A stretch of 64,000 bases of DNA from Rhynochetos jubatus (GCA_027574665.1 CM050648.1:137764175-137828174), one strand, 5' to 3'; numbered from the stretch's first letter, positions 26,390-40,269 are shown. A program made the numbers and translations. The notes: generated by a model from the letters alone, not told the origin.

Positions 26390-26438
26390 GGAAGTGGTCG
26401 AATCGCAGGAGCCAAAGCGAGTGTTTATGGACAAGGAG
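26390..26438 (+). other. Candidate 49-nt cassette exon
   Basis: The acceptor is strong ('tgccctctgtgctctacag') and the donor is good (GAG/gtacat). The 49 bases between them have no stop codon in any of the three forward frames. They contain three CpG dinucleotides (tcgaatcgc, agcgag), where the surrounding DNA has almost none, and more CpGs follow in the next 120 bases. The possible peptides are GSGRIAGAKASVYGQG, EVVESQEPKRVFMDKE or KWSNRRSQSECLWTR; I recognise none. The third codon from the end in the second frame set (ATG GAC AAG GAG) could also be a start codon, which would make this a 5'-UTR/start exon. A length of 49 is not a multiple of three, so skipping or inclusion would shift a coding frame, as in poison or UTR exons. 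It implies a plus-strand host gene that otherwise has no visible exon here. Confidence 0.35.
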
Positions 26439-29084
26439 GTACATGCTTTCTACTATTATATCTGGTGTATGACATCGTGATCTTGGGGTGACATTACAGG
26501 CTGACGTGCTACAGGAATCTTGGTGCTGTTCTAATGTGCTACAGCGTCACACCTAGGCTCCTTTCATTGCACTGAGTTGTCAGTAATTTGTGGCTGGTGA
26601 TGGAGGCTGTGTGGATGTATTTATACCTGCAGATAAGCAAGACTAACTATATGTGGTAGGTAACAGATTTATCTCACTCCTGCTGTTAATTTGCAGAACT
26701 CATTGCCACAAGCACAGAGGCTAAGGGCTTAGAGATTACTGAAACAAATATACTGTCATGGTTAAATCTCAACTGTGTATGTGTTGAGGTTAGGGAAAAA
26801 GCATCACTTGGTTAATGGTGATGGTATACCAGGCTGGGCTGCCAGGTCTGGGTGTTTTGTTACCCTGTTTTGAACTTGCTGTGTGCACCTGGGTGAAATG
26901 CTTGGAATGGAGGGGAGAGTGGGTGTTAATACTTGAAGATTTGACTCCTAATTGCATCTTCAGAGCATCAGGTGAAAGCCCATTATCTGTTGACTGCAGA
27001 AATGGTAACATGGGCTATGTTTTCAGTGGAGTCAGCTGTCTCACTCCTACAAGGTGTTTCCAGCTTTTCAGCTTTCATCTTGAATCTTAATTTGATGTCA
27101 GTTTTGAAGACCTATCGTCGTATTTCAAGCTAGTACCTGAGATTCTTGGTTTAGCTTTTTGATAAATAGTTTTTTGAGTGGTTGAACCGCTCTTTCAAAT
27201 GTCTCCAAACTTATGTGAACAGTGATGGCATTCCTAACTGTTTTCTGATTGTTGGAAACATGACTCATAGGGTCTGTTTGTTTGAAGGTGAATGACACTA
27301 CAGTTACTGTACCAGCTGCTGAAGACCTGGCTCACAGCCTTTGGTTAATTTGTGAAGATTTTCTTATTTTGATTAAAAAAATTTTGAAAATTAGCTATTT
27401 CTTGTGGTCTGTGTCTATTTCTATGATTTATATCAAAGTTGCTTTTGAATAGTGTGAGCATAAAATCATACTGTAAACTTAAGCTCTTTATACTTAGTAC
27501 TACTGTCAAATATCCAAAACCATTATTTGGGGAAAAAAAAAAAAAGGAAAATGTGTATAAAATCTCAGCTAAAGGAAACCTTTAATGGTGGACTGTAGGC
27601 CTGAAAACAGGCTCATGTAATGAAGACCATTACAGTAGGAAATGATCATCAGTGATGACTTATAATGCACAACAAATATTTACAGCCAGGCTGGGGGCTA
27701 ACAGCAGCCTCCTTAAGACATTAGGAAATTTATCTTTTATTCTGCTCTAGAGGAACCATTTTAGACAAAATTGCTCAGTGACAGTGACTGCAGCACCACG
27801 GAAGCAGTCGGTCTGGCTAGGTAACAGAGGTAGGCATTGCACCATCTTGCCCATTGTTTTAATTTGTGTGGAACTAAAATACGTTGGGACCCCAGATAGC
27901 AGTGCTGACAAACTTGAGCTTTACCTGCGGTGTGGGGGAATGTACGTTGCTATAAGTGGCATATTATAGGACGGTAAATGGAAGTTCTATCATAAACGTT
28001 TTTTCTAAACCTTGTTAAATGCTGATGTTCCATCCTTTTAATTAAAACAAGCTGGCATTTATGTCTGTATGTAATCAAGAAATGGAAGACTTTATAACAC
28101 CTTTTTATCCCCTGACATGTGGTGAGGGAAAATATCAGTCTGCCTTTATCCACGTGCATCATCTGTCAGAAGGCAAAGTTTGTCCATCTTTGCCATGCAC
28201 ACAGATTTTCATTGCTTGTGTAGTTTCTGTGGACATTCACATTGCCCGTCTGTATCTGCTTCTGAAGTGAACCTAATCATACGTTGTTAGGTGATAAGTA
28301 CTAATCTACTGGCTTGTGTATAATAAAACAACTGTGCATGCATTGTAACGGCATATTTAGCTGAGCGGTCTTGCTTGTTTTGTTGTGCTTGTGCTGTTGC
28401 CAGTAGTTGCAGGATGCTATTACAATATACATTAGCCAGTACATGAATCATGCCTGTTCCCAGGCATGTTGTGGTGTTTTATGCATGATTAGGTACTCTA
28501 AATATTTCACATTCCTATTTAACATCTATTCTAGATTTGTCTTTCCTCGATTTGTTGCTATACCTTAGCTGTACACCTTAATCCCCTCACTCTTCTCCCC
28601 TCCTATGTTTTATGTACATATTTATGATCTTTGCAAATTATCTGGAGCTTTGCTAAAATGATAGAGACTCAACACTACCTGTACTCAAGGATTTGCCAGT
28701 TGAAAAATGAAATTGTGCTTCTTGATCTTTGGGCCAGTAGTGGTTTTATATGTCACAGAGGTGGCACTCAGTCTCTAGCAATAAAGTTGGCCCACTACTG
28801 AGTGTACATACCCAGTACTGGTTATGAATGAGCTGTTAACTGGCCTGCTTTTTCACTAAAAGAAATGAAATGTCAATGGGAAGAAAAAGGAGACTTGTCA
28901 GAAGTATAGCAGGTAACATATGATCTTAGTAACTTGTAGAATAGATTCCAACCTATACTCTTAGCTGTTGAGTACAGGAGATGGGTTTTTTATGGGTTAA
29001 GGATAAAGCAGGAATTCAAAGCAAAAGGTATAATTTTAATTTTTCAGAGTTTCATGCTGATGTGTTAGTAAAAGTGTATTGACA

Positions 29085-29107
29085 CCTGCTTTTCATGTTA
29101 GGTAAGT
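29085..29107 (+). other. Possible recursive splice site (TTAG/GTAAGT)
   Basis: A pyrimidine-containing acceptor ('ctgcttttcatgttag') is followed immediately by a perfect donor hexamer, gtaagt, with the junction at 29101/29102. This juxtaposed AG/GTAAGT is the signature of zero-nucleotide recursive splicing known from very long vertebrate introns. The pyrimidine tract is only moderate. Confidence 0.2.
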
Positions 29108-32100
29108 GAAAGAATGTCTGTAGATCTTTATTTGTCTCTAAATTCAGGGCTTTTTCATCATTTTTAAGAATATGTTAAAAAGGTAGATACTCTAGACTCC
29201 CAGTATAATCCAATTCTTATCTTTATCAGATTGACTGAAGAGCTATTTGATTTCCTTTATGGTCTGGGACTGGCAAATGGAGATGCCTGCCTGAAATTTC
29301 ACTAGCCGTTGCTGCAGCACCAGGGCTTCCCATGCTTGTTGTAGACAGAGGTTGTTAAAAACACATGAATCTGCATGAATGTGCATTTTAATGGGAATTC
29401 TCTGGGAATTAGTCTTACTATGAATTCAGAGAAGATGGAGTCAAACAGGTTTAATGCATTGTTTTTCTCTCTGCATGACAGCTATGTTCAGGAATGGTGT
29501 TACAAGGAGATTGCCTGTCATTGCTAGGGCTGTCTTTTAAAGGAACTGCATTTCTGTGTAGCAATATGTGATTCCCTAGTAAGAAGAAATATTACCATCT
29601 CATACAGCTTAGCTACAAATGGTTTGATTGCTTGTCACAGTATCAGCTGAAGGTATCCAAGAGTGTAAATGCTTTGACTAACTTTAGGTAGAAGTGACTC
29701 TTCTTGCTGGGTCTTGAAGGCCTTCAGCTGAGTTCTGTAGACTCCCTCACTGGGAAAATAATTTGTTTTGACAAGGTTTTTGAAATGGGAGGTTTCTGAT
29801 TTCAGTGCACATGCTTCTATTTGTCCTGGAAATTACACAGTGGTATTTTGCTTTCTTTGGTCTTGATTTCTTGCCTGTTTATTCTTGCACAAAACCAAGA
29901 TAATGTAGTATTAAAATATACTCAGTTCCTAAGTTGGCATAAATTGGTGTAGTTCCACGGCCTGCCCTAATTTAAATCCAAATTTGATAAAATAATTTCA
30001 AATTGGGTTGCAGAATGAATTAAGTCTATATAAAAAACATCCTTAGGTACCTAAACCTCAAGTCTAATTTTCCAGTAGAAGAGCATCAGCTGCTACCTTG
30101 TGCATTCACCACCTCATATTAGTTGCTTATGGCTCAGTAACTGATATTGGCTGTGGAGCAGACACTTGGCTGCTCCTTTGGCCAGCAGAGAAGTAATGTT
30201 GGCTGCTGGCTCTCTTGAAAGAAATGAGCTATAAAATGAGGACATAATAAAACATGATGATTAGGTTAGGGTCACAAAATATTGTAAATAGGAACATATT
30301 TGCCTTTCTGCTGTTTTTAAAGCTCTCTGTATGTTGGCTAGCCAGCTTCCTGGATGTCTGTATTGCCTTAACTATTTGGCTGTCTAAAGGTGATGTATAA
30401 GGGGGGAAAAAATAAACTGTTGGTGACCTTTTGTGTATATAAGGCCTGAGAACCTTTTTTCTTGAAAATGTTTCCTTTCAGACCTTCATCTTATTTTAGC
30501 AATGAAGTGTCTCCTTCCACCTCTCACTCACAAGTCTTGGTAGCATATAGGATAGTACAGGAGAATTGCAGTGACCAGTATTTGTATTAACACATTTAGA
30601 TGAGGATTTTTAACCCTTTTATTTTGTACATATTCAGGCCCATTTGAGAATTTTCCAGAGCTCAAATTTTGGAAGTGAAGCAAGGAAGTCAGTTTCTATG
30701 AAGTACCAAGAAAATTGTGTGTGACTTTTTCAGTAAGAGCAAAACTGCTGTTGAAGTCTGATGAATATTGTGCAGTTTGATTTCAAGGCTCTTGGATGAA
30801 AGCACATAAAAAGCTATTGCATAATGCCAAAATCATTGGTTGAGAACTAGCCATGATCTCAAAATGAAGTAATATAAAGCCCTAATTTGTCTGGTTACTT
30901 TTGGCTGCTGGCTTAAGTAGTTGCATAGTGGCTGATTGCAGAATGTAACAGTAAGGCAATGGAAGCAGTAGCAAACTCAAACCCTAGGCAGCACTACCTT
31001 GGAGGTAGACCCAACACCCACAAGGAGTTGTACCTGTAAATGGAGTTGGGAACTAGCCTGCCAGGACTGTGAGTGCCTGTTACAGTTGCCAGTGACCAAG
31101 CAAGCACCCACTCCTGTCAACAGCAATGCATAGAAAATGCTGACATCCAGTGTTAGAAGCTGCCTGGGGATGAGTTTTAGCCTTTTTGTTCAAAAGCATG
31201 GCTGTCAAGTGCAGGCAACCCAGAAGTGTCAAGAAGCTGGGTATCCTGTGCTGAGAGGCAAACAAGAACTGTGTCTGGCCCATTGCACTACCTGTTGCAT
31301 ATATGGGTGTCACAGGAAGGTTGAATCAGTGTGCATAGGGTTTTAATGCTGAGTTTTATACGAATTACCTTGTATGATGTAAAGGATTTGATTTCAAGCA
31401 AAAGCTTGGAAGTATTTCGTACTGCTATCCTCTCTGTCCCTGAGCTCATTATTGTGGATTCCACATTCATTCTTGTAGACTTCCTGAGCTCTTACAAGCT
31501 TATCTTTTGTCTTTTTTTTTTTTTTTTTTTTAAGTTTTTCCCTTTTGCTGCTGGATGGAAACACCAGGATATTTATGGAATGCTACATACATTTGGGACA
31601 TGAAGAAATATTTGGTACACTTGGCCAGGAAGTCTAAGCTGCTTTTGACCTCAGTGCTAAACACCTTACCTATCCAGCTGAGGAAGGAGACAGGGGTAAA
31701 AATCTTTTTGTGGATACAGACTGAAGGAACATGCTGTGTGAAACTTCATTAGTCTTATTGGGACACAATAACATTACAAGCCATGAGATGTTCTTTTGCT
31801 GATTCCCACCTAGGAATGTCCACCTGTATGCAATTCCATCAGGTCTGTGGCCTGACAGATGGTCCTAACTAATGAAAAGTCCTTTTAATTAGCCCGTCTG
31901 AAGACATTTATTCACACTGGTGGGTGCTCCCAATAAAGTTTCAGTGACTAGGATCTGTGTTGCTGGCTTCCAGCAGACACCATCTGTTTGGTGGCAGAAA
32001 CTGGCCATGGTATTGCTGCTTCTATTTCCCACTCCAGTGGGCTGGAAACAGGTTTAAAGCATGGGGAAGGAGGGGGAAAGGTCTCCTGGTTACTGCCTAC

Positions 32101-32948
32101 TGCAGTTTGAAAGATGTGGTATCCCTGCTTCCAGACCTAGGATTACAACAGCTTATCCTGCTATCTCTAGCAACAGTTTCAGAAAGCAGCTTTAGAAATC
32201 ATGCTCATTTCCTCTGGCAGCAGTTTTTAATATTTGAGAATACCTTCAGTGTGTTTGCTAAGGCTCTTTCTTAGGCTGTTGGCCTATTTCTTAATTGAAT
32301 ACTGACAATCCCTCTATTTTTAATGACTGTTACAAAATAATTTAAAATAATTAGAATGAGAAATGTCATGTCCGTAATGCTTATTCTGGGAGCAGAGGAG
32401 CTTGCATGCAAAAGAAACCTCATTGGCTGCATATTAAAGGGAACCACTTAATGGTAACATTCAATTAAAAATTAGGAGGGATGATAGAGAGTTGGAACAG
32501 TACAATAGAAGGTTTATAAGGCTTTATCGTCCATGACTAGTTTTATTTATGTTCTCTGCATACTGACAAACTAGTTCAGTTAAGGGGATAATTAAACCAG
32601 GGGGAAATTACAAAATTTCCTGGAGAAGAAACAGGCTAGTGATGAGACAGAAATTGTGGGAATTCAACATCCTTCAGGATAATTTTGACTATATGAGGTG
32701 TTTACATGTTAAACCTACTTACAGCCCTTCCTTGGACTCCTCTTAGATCTTCCCCACTCTCAAATGCTATCCAATCTCTAATTTTATTTTTCTTCAAGAT
32801 TTAATTTTCAGGTATGTTTTTAATGAAAGCTTTTTGCAGGAAAAAGACAGTGCAACTATTAGATCTTGTAGTTAATAAAGATTTCTTGATAAGGTTTGAT
32901 CTGACAGTCAGAAGTCTGAACTGCTGAGGACCTTCCAACTAATTGTGC

Positions 32949-32974
32949 TTGTTATTTTCCCTTTCCAGGTAAAT
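32949..32974 (+). other. Possible recursive splice site (CCAG/GTAAAT)
   Basis: A very strong acceptor ('ttgttattttccctttccag') abuts gtaaat, with the junction at 32968/32969. The acceptor is better than that of the 29101 site, while the donor departs from consensus at position +5. It lies on the same strand as the 49-nt candidate exon and the 29101 site. Confidence 0.2.
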
Positions 32975-33625
32975 ATAGTTATATATACCATTCATTTTCT
33001 GGTGTCTCTGTTTTCATATTCATGTCCTTAAGCTTATGCCAAAATGCTTCTTGGCAACACCCCCCCCCTGCGGCACTGATGCCAGTAACAATTCTCTAGG
33101 AGGGTATTACTTTAAAAAATAATCCCCCAAATCATTTAACGTACTAAAATAACAAGATTTGGCAGTATTTTCATGAAAGTCAAAGATCTGGTAGAAGCAG
33201 TGGTGCCCATTTTTTATTAGTACATTTATATTCCCCCTGCCCCAAGTTAATGTGATCAGATTTTCATTGTTAAATTACCTGCCATTCTTAAATGGGCTAA
33301 AGGGCAGGCTTGAGGTCATTCACTCCAGCTGTCCGTATTACTTGTAGAACTCCTTCAAAATGCATGTACCTGCTGCTGTGTAGATTGTGGCCATTTTGTT
33401 GACACCGAGAGACTGACTTTTGGCAGACCCAGAGTTTCCTTCCCCAAAGGCAAACTGGTTTAGGGGGCAGCCTCATGCCAAAATGTGTGCAAACTCCTTT
33501 ACAAATGACGGCTCCAACTCCTAAAGTCCTATGGCTTGGCTAACTATATGGATGATGATTATGCTGAAACGCTTATTGACACTGTGTCTGGGTTGCAAAT
33601 TCTGTGGCCATACTGCCTAGTTATG

Positions 33626-33850
33626 GGTTAGGATCCTGCCCTTTTGGATGCTATGCAAGCACAGAACAGGCTGTCCTTGCCCCAGCAAGTCCATGTTAAG
33701 TACAAGATGGCAACAGACAGTGGCAAACAAAACAGTGATGAAACCCTAGGCAGACTCAGGCTGTTGTCAAGCACCACACACAGGCGTGGTCACAAAAATT
33801 AAAGGAATTGCATGTTAGCCATGAAGATCTTCATAAGGAAAACCCAAAGA
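33626..33850. repeat. Degraded ancient sauropsid interspersed repeat
   Basis: The order 'ttaggatcctgccc', 'gatgctatgcaagcacagaa', 'tgtccttgccccagcaag', 'agtacaagatggcaacagac' and 'aggctgttgtcaag' follows the long old sauropsid repeat whose better copies read approximately 'gtgctgtacaaacacagaac...agtccctgccccaaagag...ttgtcaag'. It appears to be a second, longer relative of the fragment at 2850-2965. Family naming and exact ends are not possible by eye. Confidence 0.65.
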
Positions 33851-36800
33851 TGTGTATTTGAGAGCTTAGTAATGGTGTTAGATTGGCTCGTGGGCTGATG
33901 CAGTTAGAAGTCAGGATAGCGATAACATCTAAGAGCTTCAAAATAATGTTTAGATAAATTAATTTTGTTAAACCCAAAAAGAAACCTCTGGTTCCGGAAA
34001 CAGTAAAGTAAAATTGGGGAATTTTGACTATGAATTACTTGGTATTAATGCCTTTCTCATGATATCTACTGCTAGCCATCACCTGAGAGATTTACTTGGC
34101 TTTTTGTACTTTGATCTGTTTCAGAGTAATCTTGATTTAATTATATATATAAATTCTACTGTTTAAGATACTACACTGGACCCAGGGCTGATGTCTAATA
34201 TGTGCCAGTCTCCATTTTCTCGTGCCCTGGAAACTAGGACAGACAGTTGAAGGGCAATATCTGAAATGGCTAAAACCAAGATTTATCAGAAGGTATCTGT
34301 CTTGTGCTAACTCCTTAAAACAACCTCTGGCAATCATGCCAGGTCCACCAAAGCCAGTCCTGTGGTTCCCACACAGTGAAGATCAAGAGAATATTACAGG
34401 GCATGATTAAGAAGGAGAATGCAGCATAATTTGGTCACAATCAAAGATTCCTTGTGAGGACTAGATTCAAGGTGCAGGTGTTAGGCCTGACAGCTATCTT
34501 TAGGCGAGGTTTAGCTAGGAAGAATTGCTGGAGACCTTTTTAAATGGAGAGGAGCTGTAGGGGACAAGTCCAGGTTAACTGTGCTGAAGACATTTGTCTG
34601 CTTTTTCTGTTGAAGTCATAACTGTTTGTAAGGTCATATTCATGTGGATGGAGTGTTTTTTTCCCAGCTCAAGATTAAGTGTTGGGAGAAAGGAAGTGGT
34701 GCTGGATTTCTTAGGTTATAGCCCTTAACACAACATGAAAAACATTAATGTGGGTGACGTTTTGAAAAAAAATTCTCCTGTTATTTAGATAGACGGAAAT
34801 TTTTCCATATGAGTATCTTTGCAAGATCTATTGTCTAGTCTGAGATAGATATCTGTCTCTAGTTTTAAGAAAAAAAGGCAATTAAAGCTCAGGATCTTTC
34901 ATGGCATAGGAAAACTGATTCACATCCAGTACTACTTCAGACAGACTAGAGAGCACAGTTAAAGTTTTAAGGGAAAAAAGAAGAAAAATGGAAAAAAGTT
35001 TCAATAAACGGAATGGTTTTTGTAAAGACCAGGAGTTTAAAATGCTTAAATATTTGTAACTTAAGGGAAAAACTATCATAGGGAGAGACATTCATAGGAA
35101 CGAAATGGTGAAAACGGGCATAGAGGAGATGGGAGTTTACTGAGGAAGCAAAGGGCTGGATATCAGGAAGCAAAGAAAAATGTGTGTGATGAGAGAAGGA
35201 ATGGAAAGTGAATTGCAGCTAAGGGTTGATTTCAACAAGATCCTATGGGAAGCGAGGTGTGATGTCCAGAGAAGATGCTTGTTCTTGTTAATACTTATAG
35301 CAGTAGACAATAAGCTGCTTTGAAGACCTAGCACTCCAAAGGCTTGATCTAAAAGTCATGATAGAGGGAATTTTTAGATAGGCTTTGTCTCAAGCTTTTA
35401 AGCTTCTGGGGCTTAATTTAAAATAGAAATTTTTTTATTGAAAGACAATGAAGTTATAAGACCTCTAATCAGTTACTTTTCATGTTGAGGAGGTTAATAT
35501 TCTTGCTGTTGCTACTACATTGTTGTATTCATTGGACCATATGTCCTCGCTGGGGTGTCTAGCTTCTATGAGCATCCTTGGATTTTCTAAATGACCTGTG
35601 TTGCCTCAAATGCATAGACTCCGAGTTCAAGTGAAGTTGGCGCTTTCTCTCCTGGGCAGATTTACACTCATGATTAAGTGATAAAGAGGTATAGTTTGAG
35701 CTGGTCTCTCGGGCTTGAATCTCCCTTTGCCAAATTCTGTGCTGAGAAGAGATTTTGTTTCTAAGCCACTTAAAAGGTAAATTCTGTGCTGCTAAAGCAG
35801 AGTATCATTTTAATGCTGATAGCAACTGACACCCCAGGAGGATTCTGCTTATACAAAGTACAGGTGTAGCAACTCTGAACTTCACTCATGCTCCCTCTGA
35901 TATGTTGGAATAAGCTTGTAGGCTTTTCTCCTACAGTAAATTACTATCATTACCTCTGTCCATGGAGGTGGTTTCCACACAAAGTATGCCTGGAAAACCC
36001 GACTGAGTTAACGCTCGTGTTGCATATGCTCACATTGTCTCTGTTGCTGTCGCTACTTGGGCTCTGAAGATTATAGTGTCTTGGGGAGGTTTCAGTTGAA
36101 AATGCCTACAATTGAGGAAGATGTGAAGGTAAGAGAAGCATACAGTCTTCTCAACCAATCTTTAGCAGAGGTGCAGCAGTGCACATTCGTTCAAGTTCAT
36201 GGAGTATCAGGCAAGATTCAACTCTGTTAATTGCTTCAAATGGTAGATGATGTAATCTGATGCTCTTATTGTAAACATAAATGCCAACAATATCAGGGGC
36301 TGGCTGAACAATTACTCTTGGTGATGAAGGTTTCTGGGTTTTCTTCTGAGATGCACTGAAGTCCTGTCATGCTCAAGTACCCATGTCTGCTTTTCAAAAA
36401 GCTGATTCTGGGTCACATAATAGAAACAGATCTTGGTCAGAGAAAAAATTCTGATGTCTGATCACACCAGAGCAAAGTGTATGTTTTCTTGTGTGAACTG
36501 AAGCTATATTGAAGTTGCGGTTTCCTGGGAAAGCCTTGCTTTCCCTCTGAGACTCTGAAAATGAGTGAAAATGTCATCGTGGTCCTCACCAAATCTACCA
36601 TCTAGAATTTAATTAAAATCAATAACTTTCTATAGAATAACATCTTTTGAAAGAAATTCCATGGTCAGAACTTTTCTGAGCAAAGTAATTCATTACTATT
36701 CCAGTCTGTGTATTTAGATTTTTAGAGTTTTTGTGGTTTGAAGCTTTCCAAATGATTAAGTTCCTCTGTGAAGGAACATAAATCAGAAATATACAGAACA

Positions 36801-39800
36801 AAAAGAGGAGGGGAGAGAATGTGAAAATGGGTTGCTGAGAGCAATGAAAAACAAAACCGTAATTACAATCCACACTGAAAACCAATGGAAGGATATATTT
36901 TCCTCTGTCTTTTACTGTCTTCATCTGGTTACCTTTCCCTTCTCTTTCATGCATGTTGTCTGAGTTTTAGTTCTAAAGCACGCACAAGAGAACTTAATTT
37001 TAGTTTTTGTGAGTTATGGTTGTGCTTTTCATTTTCCTGCAGATGTTCTGCACAGCAAGAAAGGCTTGTTGGGTCTGTTGTATTCTGCCCACAGAACATT
37101 ACTAACGCACAGCTGTAGAGAAACATCTGGATAGGCTAACTTGAAAGCATTTTGAATGTCTGCATGTGAATTTCTTTCTCTAGCAGTGTAGGCATGATCT
37201 GTATTGTGTTCCATGGACCATTGCTTCTCTGACGTAAGCAGTGGAGAACTTTGATGTCTTCTGGTGTCTTTTCTTCCTTTTCCCCTCTGCTGCTATTTTT
37301 TTTTCTTTTTAAATACTTCTAGCCTCTTCCATAAGGCTGGAGAGCACATCAGCTTTTATTTCGGGGATGGAGAAATGGGAAACTGCTTGTTCTCAGTTCA
37401 GGCATTGAATGTTCTTTGGTGTGAACCTATAGGCTCACACAGTCAATGGTGTACTGAAATGTTACGCTTGAACATTCAGTTTATTGTGGAAATGTGTCAT
37501 GCAACTTCCTTCATTTTTACACTGCTGCTTTCTTTAAATATCCCCTTCTACTCCTCAGCCTCCCCAGTCTGACCTTTCCCTAGTCTTTGTATTATTTCAG
37601 ACTTCCTAGGCTTGGGAAATTTCTAGGATGTTTGCCATTCCAATCAATTCAGTACTGTGGTTCCTATGGTGCCTTTTATAGAAACTGCAGTGGATCTGTA
37701 AGCTTTAACCCTGTTAGGTGGAGGTGATTTGGATTCTAGATCCAGAATTTTGGGAGCCTGCAATAATGTTGTTTGTTGGTTGGCGTGCTCGGTGGAAACC
37801 ATCCTTCATGAATTTCTCTACACTGGCAGTCATTTCTGTTTTGAGCACCCTTTGTCTTCAGGATCTGGCAGAGGATATGCCAGCAACATTTTTTTGTCTA
37901 CTCTGGTGAAAAGCAATTTGACTGTTTCTGATAATCTTGAATGGACATCTTCTAAACAGATAATGAATATTATCTTTGTCTAATTGGATTTGATGGAGCT
38001 GCTACTAATCTTGAGGGAAAGTTTCCTGCGGATCAGGAAGAACTGTGCCACTTCTGCTGGAGTAGGGTTTTGGTGTGGTTTTTTTTCAGTTCCCACTGAA
38101 TTTTAGTTTAATGCTATGCTATTGTATAACTACTCATTTCCAGGTTTTTTTTGAGGTGGTTGTGGCTAATGGGAATCCTGAGGTTAGATTCCTGGCCATA
38201 TTTCAATGTGGTATAACATCTTTTGCTTTTTCTGTCTTCTCTTTTCTCATCTGTTTCCAGGTCTTTAATAATCTCCTAATTACACAGCTTATAGTTGTGC
38301 TGGCTTGTGTGCTGGTAGGGAAATCTAGTGACTGAAAATTGGAAACCTTTAAAGGTTTCTTTTAAAGCACCTTTGAAGGTTTCTGGTTTTCATTGTTTTT
38401 GCATGGGTACAAAACCAGAAGTGACTAACCCCACCGCCTTCCTCTTTAATTGCATCCTGAGCCCTAAAATGGTTAATAACCTAATTAGGTAAGCAGAGAA
38501 GGAGCTGTCTTTATCAAGGTTTGCTGGTACACCTATGAAGCAGAGCAGATGACAATATGCTTACTCTGCTTGTGGTTTTATTTGGCCAGATGTGAGCCAG
38601 ATGTGAACAAGTATAGCTGTATTAGTTAGATATTGTGCTAGTAAGCCTTTTCTCTCAACGAAAGCCAGTTTATTTTGGCTAGACAGAGACTGGAGACTAA
38701 AGGGAGTAGATGATGTGCAGGCTTACCTAGCTGCCCCCAGTGGCAGAAGCTTTCCTATTGATGGAGAGACCAGTTATCTTTGAAAAGAGATAAAATATAA
38801 AATGTGGCAGGACATGACTAGCGCTGGGGAGGGCTGTATATGAAGGTCCGTCTTGGGCTTCTCTGTGGCTTTGCCTGCTAACCATCAGTTTGCCCGGTTT
38901 TCCATGTATGTTTTAGGAATAATTGCTCTTTCCCCTGGGTTTCAAGTTCTGGGGACTGTATCAAGGGCTGTAACAGCTTTATTATTACTGCCCTTCCGTT
39001 AATATATTCTGTGACTCCATCTACCTCACACTCTCCCAGCCATTGCTGTCCTTTGAATAAGAGCGCTGAGAAAGTTACGTGAATGGGACAACTTCCTACT
39101 TGGCTCTTCCTGTTGCTTCCCTTTTATTTTGTTTTGTGCACTGAACAATGTTAAAGGCTTTACAGTAAATGTCATCTTTGCAACACATAGGAGGATACTA
39201 TTGATCCAGAATTTTGAATAGTTCAAATATGAGAAATGCAGCCACAAAAGACAGTTGAGTCTTGCCTTGAATGATCAACAGAAGTAATTGGAAAGAAATA
39301 ATTAATTCCTAAAATTCAAACCTGTCCTTGGCAGATTGATGTTTGCTGCCCACTAATATCTCCATGAATTTACCATGTTGGTACTCAGAGTTGCACCCAT
39401 GAAGTGATCTAACGAGCCAGAAAAGTCATAGAAAGGAAAACCTTGTTCATTTCCTTATGACTTTCAGCTTAGTTTTATCTAAAAGAGCTGTACTGAACTG
39501 GTGGCCTCTTAAGTTTTCATCTAACGAGAGAAAGCACAGTCAAGACAGATACTTATTTCCATTGTTTACTAAAAGGACCAGGAAATTTAAAAAATCTGAG
39601 TAGGTGTTCTGCGATTGTTGCCAAGAAAATACTTTTATTGCAATTGCAATCCTTTTTTCACACTAATAGAATAAAGGGCTGTCAGTCCAACCTTTATGAA
39701 ATACGTTCTAAACTGTAGGAGAAATATTAGAATAAATAGTTACTGACCTCGTTTTTTCGAAGGTAAGACGAATGCTGACTCTCAGAATGGTGGGAACAAG

Positions 39801-40269
39801 AGTTTGTTGTGGAATCTTATTTAATCACTGTCTTCTATTTGTTCATTTTGAAGATTTGTGTAGTAATTTATAACCTATTTTATTTGTTGGTGGGCAGCCT
39901 GGTGAATACTGTTACATAAGCAAGTATTAGGGTAGGGGCCTTTCTTCATTTTTTGCTATACAATTGCTAAAAATGCTCTTTAGAGCATCTGGGTAAGATG
40001 CTGAATTGGGTTCTGGCATTTAGGTTTGGGCTAAACTCTGTCTTTTGTGAAGTGTTCTCAACTGCAACAGGGGTGTCCTGTAAGCTCTTCTCATGACAGT
40101 TGGAACTGAACTTTATTTGTTTAAAGCAATTTGATTGTTGGCAGTCTATAAATTATTTCCTCGGGCTCCTGTTGCAGGACAAAACAATGTCGCCCACTTT
40201 GGACTCCTGTGCCTTTTTAGGCAAAGACACTTTCAAAAGTCCGAGAACAGTGTCTTTCTGTTTTATTAA
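33851..40269. other. Long gene-free stretch
   Basis: No gene or recent mobile element was recognised in about 6.4 kb. The minus-strand frames at 34882-35334 and 36619-36954 and the plus frames at 36885-37572 and 37718-38335 are short, overlapping and hydrophobic because the DNA is T-rich on one strand. A 33-nt segment at 36096-36128 was considered as an exon and rejected. Confidence 0.5.

Larger units (their letters stand above)
26560..33625. other. Long gene-free stretch
   Basis: About 7 kb with no recognised gene. It contains a T20 tract at 31512-31531 and two acceptor/donor junctions of zero length at 29101/29102 and 32968/32969, given separately. Open frames at 26790-27090, 27778-27969, 31080-31603 and 31957-32274 lack any recognisable domain. 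Confidence 0.5.

Noticed and set aside
31512..31531. T20 tract as the poly(A) end of a minus-strand retrocopy
   Set aside because: No AATAAA in the expected 10-30 base range on the minus strand; only a distant ATAAA. The T-tracts at 22884, 54076, 54974 and 57672 fail the same test.
36096..36128. 33-nt exon-like segment (LKMPTIEEDVK) with a good gtaaga donor
   Set aside because: The acceptor has no pyrimidine tract (ggggaggtttcag), and the length is short enough for chance.
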